Below are positions 1 to 9,405 of a DNA stretch of 34,772 nucleotides, one piece after another. The notes under the pieces are model-generated. The model was given only the letters and a program-made list of their open reading frames with translations. It did no database searches and was not told the origin of the DNA. Numbering within the stretch: position 1 is the first letter of the stretch; each line of letters opens with the position of its first letter. The stretch spans positions 1 to 34,772 of the forward strand of contig JAUWMQ010000015.1 of assembly GCA_030613065.1 (NCBI GenBank). The letters run 5' to 3'. This DNA is from Candidatus Aegiribacteria sp. Its GTDB lineage: Bacteria > Fermentibacterota > Fermentibacteria > Fermentibacterales > JCC-6. The position numbers were made by a program, and so were the translations under genes.

Positions 1-96
1 GTTAAGCACTTTAAACTCAGGGGTTTCATGGGACTGGTTCATGACGCCAGAACCTTCCTGACTTCGCTTCTGCGAAGGAAATAACCGGCATACACG

Positions 97-132
97 AAAA
101 GGGCATGTACCACAAAAGGTTATACATGCCCC
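97..132 (-). terminator. Rho-independent terminator of the TSUP permease gene
   Basis: Perfect 9-bp inverted repeat: GGGCATGTA at 101-109 pairs with TACATGCCC at 123-131. Read on the minus strand, the hairpin is followed directly by TTTTCG. It lies 27 bases beyond the stop of the minus-strand permease, where a terminator is expected. Positions 1-96 hold no gene I can support; they contain a small hairpin (CTTCGC/GCGAAG, 62-77). Confidence 0.7.
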
Positions 133-158
133 ATGACTAGTTAGCTGTTATTCGCTTG

Positions 159-1016
159 TTACAATACAACCTTGTATAGTGTGAACAGCCCCAGGATAAC
201 CGTGGTTGTTCCCACGATGAGTGTGAAACTCTTCACTCTCACCTTCTTCACAACTCTTGTTGCCAGCGGGACCGAAGCCATGGCTCCGGCAAGGAGGGGA
301 AGAGTAATATTCCAGTCGAATTCCGTTCCGATTAGAAGGAAAGTGCAGACTCCCACCAGGCAGGTGAAACTTTCCGCCAGCGATGTAATGGCAACTGAGT
401 TCTTCGTATCGACCCCTGAGAGTATCTGCCCGGAGGTAACCAGAGGGCCGTAACCTCCTCCGGAAAGTCCCTTGTTAAAGGCTGCCAGAACTCCAAGCCC
501 AACAATTTTTTTCCATGAGAAGTATGGTTTTGAATTTCTTTTGAACAGGATCAGAATTCCCATCGATAGAACCATTAAGCCTATGAAAACCTTGAGGAAT
601 GTTTTGGGAATGTTCACGGCCACGAAAACAGCTGTGACTGCGCCCAGAAGGCTGCAGACCGCAAGGACCAGAGCGATCTTCGAGGCATTTGACCGCGGTA
701 TGTAACCCAGTAATCTCATTTTCTTGACGAGCCTGTGATTCGGATCATTCCGGAAATCGAAATGTACGTTACCAGCCCTGTGGTGCATGAAGGCTGCCAG
801 GCCTCCGGTAATAAGCTCCGAGGTGAGTATCGCGGGTACAACCACCAGTGGATTGTAATCCATTATAAGAAGGAGCGGTGTCAGTGTAGTTCCATAGCCC
901 ATACCCAGGGATGAGTCTATGAACTCACTGGCGAACGCTATAATGAACAATATCAAGATGGACAGAACAGGATCTATTATCCTAACCTTTCCCTTTCTCC
1001 GGTTCCCTGGAGTCAT
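159..1016 (-). CDS. TSUP-family permease (TauE/SafE, DUF81)
   Basis: A 285-residue polytopic membrane protein of the TauE/SafE (TSUP) family, which exports small sulfur-containing or organic anions; the substrate cannot be read from sequence. The family-like first helix carries FIDSSLGMGYGT (residues 33-44), and a second glycine-rich repeat, GLSGGGYGPLVTSG, lies in the second half (about 183-196). This is the two-repeat TSUP layout. A basic cytoplasmic segment follows the first helices. The ATG start overlaps the end of the upstream AbrB-type gene by 35 bases, which points to co-transcription and translational coupling, and so to control by the operator upstream of that gene. Family call is solid; the sulfite label is convention only. 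Confidence 0.85.
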   Translation of the reverse strand: MTPGNRRKGKVRIIDPVLSILILFIIAFASEFIDSSLGMGYGTTLTPLLLIMDYNPLVVVPAILTSELITGGLAAFMHHRAGNVHFDFRNDPNHRLVKKMRLLGYIPRSNASKIALVLAVCSLLGAVTAVFVAVNIPKTFLKVFIGLMVLSMGILILFKRNSKPYFSWKKIVGLGVLAAFNKGLSGGGYGPLVTSGQILSGVDTKNSVAITSLAESFTCLVGVCTFLLIGTEFDWNITLPLLAGAMASVPLATRVVKKVRVKSFTLIVGTTTVILGLFTLYKVVL

Positions 1017-1212
1017 CTGACGATTCAGGTGATGGTTTTACTCTCGAGATGCACAGATTTCCGTTATTGAACAGAACCCAGCGAATCCTGTCTCCATCGG
1101 ATATGTCGAGCTTTTCGACGATTTCCTTGGGTATTGTAATTCGCCGTCTGCTGCTGCGGATCGTGACTGTTGTTTCCCCAATGTAAGCAACGTTTTCAAG
1201 ATCAATTTTCAT
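982..1212 (-). CDS. AbrB/MazE/SpoVT-type DNA-binding protein
   Basis: A 76-residue protein whose centre is a swapped-hairpin AbrB domain: ITIPKEIVEKLDISDGDRI (residues 26-44) matches the family pattern of a strand, IPKEIRxxLxIxxGD and a second strand. The tail (SPESSDDSREPEKGKG) is charged and probably disordered. It has no toxin partner beside it, so an antitoxin role is less likely than a simple regulator of the overlapping permease gene. The ATG at 1212 is preceded on the minus strand by AGAAAGAGA as a weak ribosome site. A tandem operator-like inverted repeat sits 22-59 bases upstream, which fits autoregulation. I infer the autoregulation; the domain call is visible directly. Confidence 0.85.
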   Translation of the reverse strand: MKIDLENVAYIGETTVTIRSSRRRITIPKEIVEKLDISDGDRIRWVLFNNGNLCISRVKPSPESSDDSREPEKGKG

Positions 1213-1233
1213 GGTGTCTCTTTCTGCAAATAT

Positions 1234-1271
1234 ATTGGCGTAAGACCAATATAGATTGGTAATATACCAAT
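1234..1271. promoter_or_regulatory. Tandem operator: two ATTGG-N7-CCAAT palindromes
   Basis: Two 17-bp palindromes of identical design, ATTGG-N7-CCAAT at 1234-1250 and 1255-1271, lie four bases apart, so equivalent half-sites repeat every 21 bases (two helical turns). The second is the more perfect (ATTGGTA-ATA-TACCAAT). They lie just upstream of the AbrB-type gene and in the divergent gap before the histidine kinase, so a bound dimer pair could control either side. Confidence 0.65.
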
Positions 1272-1371
1272 GACAAGTAACGCGTCCATTTCGACCTTCA
1301 GGATTGCTCCTGTGACAGCGTCAGTTCAATTTGCATATGTCTCTTGAAGGGAGGTGGTTTCGTTGTGGAAT

Positions 1372-1380
1372 TGCTATAAT
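1372..1380 (+). promoter_or_regulatory. Extended -10 promoter for the hybrid kinase
   Basis: TGCTATAAT at 1372-1380 is a perfect -10 hexamer with the TG extension; no convincing -35 is seen. A transcript starting near 1387 would give a leader of about 60 bases to the ATG at 1450, and this argues against the GTG at 1354 as start of the kinase. Confidence 0.5.
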
Positions 1381-1449
1381 GACATTCATTTCCCCTTTTG
1401 CTATACTAATATTCAAAAGAAATTCATATCTGAAAATCAGGAAGCTGTT

Positions 1450-4422
1450 ATGAAAGAATACGACAAAAGCAAAGCACAGCTGATTAAGGAACTGGAAACA
1501 CTTCAAACACAATTGGCATCTCAGGATACTATGGTTGATATCCGGAATCGGGAGATGTCTGATTTCGACCAGATTAGAACTAACCTTGGTATAGAACTCA
1601 GCAGGTGTTCGTCTATTAACACTGCTTTGGATATCATTCTGAACAACCTGTTTGAACTGAGGGAATTTGACTCCGGGTCCATATATCTAGTCGATAAAGA
1701 TACTGGAGATTTCAGCCTGGAGGAACACAGAGGATTAAGTAAGACGTTTGTGAAACGTACAAGTTATTACAGGTCCGATAGTGCACAGGCAGAAGTGCTT
1801 AAAGCGGGGGAACCAACCTACCTGCGCGTATGCGACTCTCCTGTGGAGATGAATAGTGCTTTTAAAAAAGAAGGATTGCAATCCATTGCTGTTATTCCGA
1901 TCAAACATGGAACAGAAATTATTGGTTCACTGAATCTGGCCTCTCATACTCACGATGCAATAACAGAGTCAGGAAAAAAGGTAGTTGAAGCACTTACTGG
2001 ATGTGAGATCGGTCTGGCAATCTCCCGTATCATCACCGAGGAAGAATTAAGAAGAAGTGAAGAGAAGTTCACTGCTTTTTTGAATTACTACCCTGGTCCT
2101 GCTTTTATAAAGGATGAAAATCTTATAGTAGTTTATGTAAATGATTATTTGAAGGAACATCATGGAGCTGATAAATGGATTGGCAAGCATCCATCCCAGA
2201 TATTTCCTGCAGAGATTGCAGAAATAATTATTAGAGATGATCAGATAGCATTGGATGATGGCAAGGGTACATTTGAAACACAGTTGGTCGACAAGAATGG
2301 TGCCGTGCGGCATTATTTAACAAACAAATTTTCTATTACCTTTCCAGACAGAAAACCATTATTGGGTGACATATCTTCAGATATCACCGATCGCGAAAAG
2401 ACTGATGAGCGTTTCAGATTAATCACTAGAAGTATAACAGATCTAATATATGAATGGGACGTGCTGACAGATTCACTTGTCTGGTTCGGAGATCTGGAGG
2501 AAGCTTTGGGTTACGAACCGGGAGGAATTCCAAGGACTATTCATGGTTGGGCAAAGCTGATTCATCCAGACGATCGCGCAAGGCTTTCTGATTCAGTGCA
2601 GAGACACAGAGAATCAGTGGAGCCTATCATCGAAGAATACAGGGTTCAGAAAAAGGACGGGTCATATGCGATCTGGTCTGATATGGGAACCCCGATACTG
2701 GGTAAGAATGGAAAGCCTCTTAAATGGATTGGTGGTTGTGAAGACATTACCGAGCGAAAAGAGTCAGAGAGACGAATTGAACACCTCAATTCCGTCCTGC
2801 ATGCAGTGAGAAATGTAAATCAGCTGATTACGAAAGAGAAAGATCGTGATAATCTGCTAAGAGGCATATGCGAGAATCTTGTACACACCCGTGGATATAC
2901 CAGCGCATGGATAGCGTTGCTTGGTAAAAAGAATGAGCTGATTGCATTTAATGAAAGAGGACTTGGAAGGACACGTGAAAAGCTTAAGAAATGGCTCGAA
3001 CTCGGTAAAATGAACGAATGCAGTCGTCGAGCAATGATTCAAAACAGTATCGTAAAGATCGAAAATCCTGTTTCTGAATGTGGTGATTGTCCGCTTCTTG
3101 GAATTGAGCCATGGAACAGGGAGATGACAATGCGACTTGAGCACGATAGAAAAGTCTATGGCCTGCTATCAGTATCGATTCCAGCCAATTTCTTAGCTGA
3201 CGAGGAAGAGCATTTGTTGTTCTCCGACACAGCTGAAGACATTGCTTTTGCACTGCATAACATGGAGTTTGCGGCGGACCGCAAACGTGCAGAGGAAGAG
3301 CTTCAAAAAATGGAGAAACTCAAGAGTGTTGGCACGCTCGCAGGAGGTATTGCGCATGATTTCAATAACATTCTCATGAGTATATTCGGCAATATTTCAC
3401 TTGCAAAGGAAGAATTACCGCAAAGTCATTCGGGATTCAGATATCTGGAAGACGCTGAAAAATCATTGAACCGAGCAACTCATCTTACCAAACAGTTATT
3501 GACATTCGCAAAGGGCGGGGAACCAATCCGTGAAACAATAAGCATCGCTATCCTGATCGAGGAAGTGGTCCGCTTTGACCTTTCAGGCAGCAATGTTATG
3601 TTGGCTATTGATTCTCCAGATGATCTGCGGATGGCTGACGTTGACAAAGGACAGATCCAGCAGGTTTTTTCCAATCTTGCGATCAACGCAGATCAATCAA
3701 TGCCGGATGGAGGAAATCTGCACATCACACTGAAAAACGCAGAAATCCCGGATGATCCCATTATAGATCTCGATCGTGGAAACTATATCAAAGTAACAGT
3801 TCAGGATGAGGGAACCGGAATTGCTCGAGAGCATCTTGACAGGATATTTGACCCATATTTCAGTACCAAACAGTCAGGCAGCGGTCTGGGGCTTGCAACG
3901 GTCTATTCAATTGTTAATAGACATGGAGGCAGCATAACTGTCGATTCTAAGCTCGGTAGAGGAACGACCTTTACTCTGTTCCTGCCAGCTTCTGAATCGC
4001 AGTATCTGCCAGAACATCCTGAGACCAAGCGTTCAATTCCAGAGAAGACCACCAGAATACTGGTGATGGACGATGACGAAATGGTCCGTAATGTCGTAGT
4101 TGTGATGCTTGAGAGAAGCGGGTATTCGGTCATAACTACATGCGATGGTGAGCAGATGATAGAGATATATAAACAGGCGATGAATGCTGGTGAGGCTTTT
4201 AACGCTGTTATTATGGATCTCACAATCCCTGGTGGGAAAGGCGGGAAGGAGGCAAACAAAGAACTCCTTTCAATAGATCCTGAAGCCAGATCAATAGTTT
4301 CAAGCGGATATACTGATGATCCTGTTTTGGCAAATTATACTGAATATGGATTCAAGGGATTCGTTTCAAAACCTTTTACCAGGACTGAACTACTAAACGT
4401 ATTGGACCAGATTCTGAAATAA
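1450..4422 (+). CDS. Hybrid sensor histidine kinase (GAF-PAS-PAS-GAF-HisKA-HATPase-REC)
   Basis: A cytoplasmic hybrid kinase of 990 residues with no membrane segment. Order: short coiled coil (1-40), GAF (about 42-195), PAS (204-320), PAS (322-440), GAF (445-600, with the cysteine cluster ECGDCPLL), HisKA with GGIAHDFNN (phosphoacceptor His636), HATPase with NADQSMPDGG (N box), DEGTGIA and GSGLGLATV, then a receiver with acidic DDDE, phosphoacceptor Asp923 (VIMDLTIPGG) and the lysine in SKPFT. The HxFNN box and C-terminal receiver are typical of kinases sensing soluble signals. I start it at ATG 1450 because AGGAAG lies at correct spacing and a -10 lies inside the longer reading; the frame stays open to a GTG at 1354. 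No cognate regulator is adjacent, so phosphate may pass to an unlinked phosphotransfer protein. Signal unknown. Confidence 0.9.
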   Translation: MKEYDKSKAQLIKELETLQTQLASQDTMVDIRNREMSDFDQIRTNLGIELSRCSSINTALDIILNNLFELREFDSGSIYLVDKDTGDFSLEEHRGLSKTFVKRTSYYRSDSAQAEVLKAGEPTYLRVCDSPVEMNSAFKKEGLQSIAVIPIKHGTEIIGSLNLASHTHDAITESGKKVVEALTGCEIGLAISRIITEEELRRSEEKFTAFLNYYPGPAFIKDENLIVVYVNDYLKEHHGADKWIGKHPSQIFPAEIAEIIIRDDQIALDDGKGTFETQLVDKNGAVRHYLTNKFSITFPDRKPLLGDISSDITDREKTDERFRLITRSITDLIYEWDVLTDSLVWFGDLEEALGYEPGGIPRTIHGWAKLIHPDDRARLSDSVQRHRESVEPIIEEYRVQKKDGSYAIWSDMGTPILGKNGKPLKWIGGCEDITERKESERRIEHLNSVLHAVRNVNQLITKEKDRDNLLRGICENLVHTRGYTSAWIALLGKKNELIAFNERGLGRTREKLKKWLELGKMNECSRRAMIQNSIVKIENPVSECGDCPLLGIEPWNREMTMRLEHDRKVYGLLSVSIPANFLADEEEHLLFSDTAEDIAFALHNMEFAADRKRAEEELQKMEKLKSVGTLAGGIAHDFNNILMSIFGNISLAKEELPQSHSGFRYLEDAEKSLNRATHLTKQLLTFAKGGEPIRETISIAILIEEVVRFDLSGSNVMLAIDSPDDLRMADVDKGQIQQVFSNLAINADQSMPDGGNLHITLKNAEIPDDPIIDLDRGNYIKVTVQDEGTGIAREHLDRIFDPYFSTKQSGSGLGLATVYSIVNRHGGSITVDSKLGRGTTFTLFLPASESQYLPEHPETKRSIPEKTTRILVMDDDEMVRNVVVVMLERSGYSVITTCDGEQMIEIYKQAMNAGEAFNAVIMDLTIPGGKGGKEANKELLSIDPEARSIVSSGYTDDPVLANYTEYGFKGFVSKPFTRTELLNVLDQILK

Positions 4423-4672
4423 ATGCCCATTCAGTGCCGCAAAGCGTAATCCACCAGGGAACTTATTCCTCTATCTCATCCACTGTTACGGGCGATCAGG
4501 TCAGCTAAGAGTACGAATTACCCTTCCAGTCGCAGAATCAATTCAATGTATCCATATTTCCAATTGCCTCCGTCCTGATTATTGATACACGGTTGATCTT
4601 GAGAGTAGTTATAATCCTATTTCAATGCCAGGACGTACTTCCAATAAGTCTCAAGAAGGCTGAGGATAAACG
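4423..4672. other. Intergenic leader between kinase and PEP-binding gene
   Basis: No gene or stable hairpin seen. TATAAT occurs at 4610-4615, about 58 bases before the next start, without a -35 at good spacing (the nearest candidates, TTGATA and TTGATC, are at poor distances). A promoter for the downstream gene is possible but weakly supported. Confidence 0.3.
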
Positions 4673-7672
4673 ATGAGGGACACGAAGCTTGATGAAATCG
4701 TAGGAAGGCGTGGACCGGAAACTGTACCGTTCTACACGCTGATGTCCAGGAGAATCAGGAACATACTCCTGGTCTCAAGCCTGTACGATTCATACACGTT
4801 GGAGGAAGACGGCAAGTTCACGGAGGTGCTGTTCTCGGAATACCTTCACCTCAACCTCAGATACGCCCCCCGTATAGTCAGAGTTTCAACTGGTGAGGAA
4901 GCTCTTCAGCGTTTTGAACAGGAGAGCTTCGATCTGGTTATTTCAATGCTCAGTATAGGTTCAATGCAATGTGATGAACTGAGTACAGCCATTGCTGAGA
5001 CAGCGCCTGGAATTCCCTTCGTGGTCCTTGCGTATACTGGACGTGATCTCAAAATCCTTTTGGATGAGGGCAGATTTAAGTCCGGTGGGCAGGCTTATGT
5101 CTGGCAGGGGGATGCAAGGCTGTTCCTTGCTATTATCAAATCTATTGAAGACAGGCTGAATGCCGAGCATGATTCCCGCGTTGCAGGGGTTAAATGCATA
5201 ATTCTTGTAGAAGATTCCATAAGGTTCTGTTCTTCCTACCTGCCTATGCTGTATACCGAGCTGATGCAGCAGACACAGAGATTGATGACGGACGGCGTGA
5301 ACCAGATGCAGAAACTCATGCGGATGCGAGCAAGACCCAAGATTCTGCATGCCAGGAATTACGAAGAGGCTATTGAACTCTACAGACTTTTCCAGGATCA
5401 CATACTGGGAATGATACTTGATGTGAGATTCGAGAAAGAAGGCGTTGAATACCCCCGTGCCGGTTTCCAGCTTGCCGAGGAGATATTATCGAATGATCCT
5501 GAATGCCCCATTCTGTTCCAGTCCTCTGAAGAAATCAACAGGGAAATAGCCAACAGAATAGGAGCTGCCTTCATAAACAAGAACTCACCGACTCTCCTTG
5601 CCGACCTCAGGGAGTTCATGAGGGATTACCTTGGATTCGGGGATTTTGTGTTCAGGAATACTGATGGGAAAGAGGTAGCCAGGGCCAGTGATCTGAGAGA
5701 AATGAGACGCGCCCTCAGCAGAATAACGGATGAGAGCCTGTTTTACCATGCTGAGAGGAATGATTTCTCCACATGGCTGATGGCCAGGACCGAATTCGAT
5801 CTTGCTCGCGCCCTGAGACCTCAGAAAGTGGCGGATTTCGAAACCGCGAGAGACCTGCGTTCCTACCTGCTCTCATCAATTAAGCAGTGGATGGAAAGGT
5901 ACAGGGCCGGCCAGGTTGAGGAATTTTCCAGCGAGACATTTGACTATGACACAGAATTCGTCAAAATCGGTTCGGGCTCTCTCGGTGGTAAAGGCCGGGG
6001 ACTGGCTTTTATCAACGCTCTTCTGAATATCTACAGGATCAATGACATATTCCCCGAAGTGAGAGTCTATGTTCCTCCAACCGCAGTAGTGGCTACTGGA
6101 GTTTTCGACCGCTTCATGGAAAATTCCGGGCTGATGAAACTGGTCTTCCACAGGGACAATTCTGATGACAGTCAGTACAGTAATAAATGGGATAGAACGG
6201 TTGCCAGAGCCTTTCTGGAAGCACCTGTTCCAGCTGATGTCAGAGAAATGCTGCGTGCGTTTCTTGAGGAAGTCAAATATCCTCTTGCAGTAAGATCCTC
6301 AAGCCTTCTGGAGGACAGCCCCTCTTACCCCTTTGCTGGTATTTACAGTACTTATATGCTTCCCAACAACAGCCCGGATATCGCTGTTCGAATGTCACAG
6401 CTTCTCAGCGCAATTAAGCTGGTATACGCATCGACCTACTACAGTGAATCTGTAGCCTATATAGAGACCACCCCCAACAGGTTGGAAGAAGAGAAGATGG
6501 CTGTGGTCATTCAGCAGATAGTAGCCAGAGAGCATGGAGATGCTTTCTATCCGAATCTTGCAGGAGTAGCAAAATCTTACAATTTTTATCCCCTCGATGG
6601 CATGAGCGAGGAATGCGGTGTTGCTTCAGTTGCCCTTGGTCTTGGGGGTACGGTGGTAGACGGCGGCAAATGTGTAAGGTTTTCTCCTGAATCTCCGGGG
6701 AGACTTTACCAGTTCTCTTCAACTGACGAGTATCTCAGGAACTCACAAAGGGATTTCCTTGCCCTTGATCTTGAGATAGACGCGAATGTGAATACCGATG
6801 ATCCCGGTAAGGATATGCACCTGGTAACCCTTGATCTGGAAAGGGCTCAGGAAGACGGTACCCTGGCACCCGTTGGCTCCGTGTACTCTGCGGACAATGA
6901 CATGATAGTGGATGGAACTTTTCGTCCCGGAGCGAAGCTTGTTACAATGGCAGGAGTACTCAAGGGGGAATATTTCCCACTTGCGCCGCTTCTGAAGCAC
7001 CTTCTAAAAATAGGAAAGATTGCGTTTTCGAGCGATATTGAAATTGAATTTGCTGTTAACCTGGGAGATACTGCAAGCGAGGAATCACATGAATTCGGTT
7101 TTCTCCAGATCAGGCCGATGGGTCTCACAATGGGTATTTTACCGGAAGTGGAAAACATCGATGAAGAAAACGCCATCTGCATATCTCACCAGGTGCTGGG
7201 ACATGGATTCATAGAAGACATCAGGGATATAATCTATGTATCCTCAAATAAGTTCGACAGGAGTCAGACAACCGAGATAGCCGGTGAGATTGAGCAACTG
7301 AATCGAAAGATAAGACACCTGAGACGTCAATCACTCCTGATCGGCCCCGGAAGATGGGGAAGTTCAGACAGCTGGCTCGGAAGACCGGTTAAATGGAACC
7401 AGATATCATCGGTGGGTTGTATTGTTGAAACCCCCCTTCCGGATATGGATGTGGAACCCTCCCAGGGGACCCATTTCTTCCAGAACATCACTTCTCTCGG
7501 AATCGGTTACTTTACCCTGAAGAGGAAAGGTGAAGACTACATTGATTACGATTTTCTTGAGAATCACAGCGCTCTTGAGGAAACGAAATTCCTGAGGTAT
7601 ATCCATCTTTACAGGCCCCTTCGGATTCTGATCAATACTAAAGTTAAAAAGGGGACTATTCAGCTGACATGA
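4673..7672 (+). CDS. Receiver-like / PEP-pyruvate-binding (PPDK_N) ATP-grasp protein
   Basis: A 999-residue protein with two receiver-like regions (about 30-155 and 165-325; the second has ILVEDS and LGMILDVRF) followed by the ATP-grasp nucleotide-binding module of PEP synthase/pyruvate phosphate dikinase. That module shows GSGSLGGKGRG (about 433-443) and VRSSSLLEDSPSYPFAG (about 542-558). The C terminus has the conserved GPGRWGSSDSWLG and PSQGTHFFQN segments of a widespread PpsA-like family. I see neither the mobile histidine swivel domain nor the PEP-binding TIM barrel, so it should not make PEP; a phosphotransfer or signalling role is inferred. The ATG has AGGATAA upstream. It stands alone, ends at a hairpin shared with convergent gdhA, and is often mis-annotated as PEP synthase. 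Confidence 0.8.
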   Translation: MRDTKLDEIVGRRGPETVPFYTLMSRRIRNILLVSSLYDSYTLEEDGKFTEVLFSEYLHLNLRYAPRIVRVSTGEEALQRFEQESFDLVISMLSIGSMQCDELSTAIAETAPGIPFVVLAYTGRDLKILLDEGRFKSGGQAYVWQGDARLFLAIIKSIEDRLNAEHDSRVAGVKCIILVEDSIRFCSSYLPMLYTELMQQTQRLMTDGVNQMQKLMRMRARPKILHARNYEEAIELYRLFQDHILGMILDVRFEKEGVEYPRAGFQLAEEILSNDPECPILFQSSEEINREIANRIGAAFINKNSPTLLADLREFMRDYLGFGDFVFRNTDGKEVARASDLREMRRALSRITDESLFYHAERNDFSTWLMARTEFDLARALRPQKVADFETARDLRSYLLSSIKQWMERYRAGQVEEFSSETFDYDTEFVKIGSGSLGGKGRGLAFINALLNIYRINDIFPEVRVYVPPTAVVATGVFDRFMENSGLMKLVFHRDNSDDSQYSNKWDRTVARAFLEAPVPADVREMLRAFLEEVKYPLAVRSSSLLEDSPSYPFAGIYSTYMLPNNSPDIAVRMSQLLSAIKLVYASTYYSESVAYIETTPNRLEEEKMAVVIQQIVAREHGDAFYPNLAGVAKSYNFYPLDGMSEECGVASVALGLGGTVVDGGKCVRFSPESPGRLYQFSSTDEYLRNSQRDFLALDLEIDANVNTDDPGKDMHLVTLDLERAQEDGTLAPVGSVYSADNDMIVDGTFRPGAKLVTMAGVLKGEYFPLAPLLKHLLKIGKIAFSSDIEIEFAVNLGDTASEESHEFGFLQIRPMGLTMGILPEVENIDEENAICISHQVLGHGFIEDIRDIIYVSSNKFDRSQTTEIAGEIEQLNRKIRHLRRQSLLIGPGRWGSSDSWLGRPVKWNQISSVGCIVETPLPDMDVEPSQGTHFFQNITSLGIGYFTLKRKGEDYIDYDFLENHSALEETKFLRYIHLYRPLRILINTKVKKGTIQLT

Positions 7673-7676
7673 AAAA

Positions 7677-7699
7677 GACCCCCGGCTGAACCGGGGGTC
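7677..7699. terminator. Bidirectional hairpin terminator between convergent genes
   Basis: GACCCCCGG (7677-7685) pairs perfectly with CCGGGGGTC (7691-7699) around a 5-base loop. On the minus strand the stem is followed by TTTTTC, a good U-tract for gdhA; on the plus strand CCTTCTT follows, a weaker tract for the PEP-binding gene. Confidence 0.85.
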
Positions 7700-7728
7700 C
7701 TTCTTCGAACTCTATATTTAGAGTCTTA

Positions 7729-9111
<1,383 letters not shown>

Positions 9112-9195
9112 TTAAGAACAAGATAAGAAATTAGTGTAATATCACTCAAAACATGTCACATGGAACCAGTAGTTTACTGATTGATAGTGGTCTGC

Positions 9196-9237
9196 GTCAA
9201 GTACTGATACCGAAAGCTGAAAAATCAACTACTTGAC
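9196..9237. promoter_or_regulatory. Interrupted inverted repeat in the gdhA-nfnA divergent gap
   Basis: GTCAAGTA (9196-9203) and TACTTGAC (9230-9237) are perfect reverse complements, and the inner TGAT and ATCA extend the pairing. It lies midway in the 324-base gap 9082-9405, so it may be an operator pair for a regulator acting on both promoters or a leader hairpin; no T-tract follows, so it is not a terminator. I see no confident -35/-10 pair in the gap. Confidence 0.4.
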
Positions 9238-9289
9238 CGGGATATTCCGCGAAGATATTGTGCTATTAATCTGAGGAGGGTCTAATTCC

Positions 9290-9305
9290 CCGCCCCTTGG
9301 GGCGG
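9290..9305. repeat. REP-like GC-rich palindrome
   Basis: CCGCCCC-TT-GGGGCGG is a perfect palindrome at 9290-9305 preceded by GAGGAGGGTCTAATTC. Short GC-rich palindromes with this TAATTCCCCGC lead-in resemble repetitive extragenic palindromes mobilised by RAYT transposases. Its sequence differs from the palindromes flanking the RAYT at 18962-19633, so it would belong to another REP family. One copy only in this window. Confidence 0.4.
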
Positions 9306-9405
9306 TTGGAGCTTTCATTGTTCTCGAATTTCGTAATCAATTATCACCCAAAATATTGTCTTACTCGTCTTTTAAGAATACTTGCCATTGATATGGAGGA
9401 TGTAA

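Noticed and set aside
1354-1449. GTG start that lengthens the hybrid kinase by 32 codons
   Set aside because: No ribosome site at usable spacing, an extended -10 lies inside the segment, and ATG 1450 has a proper AGGAAG site.
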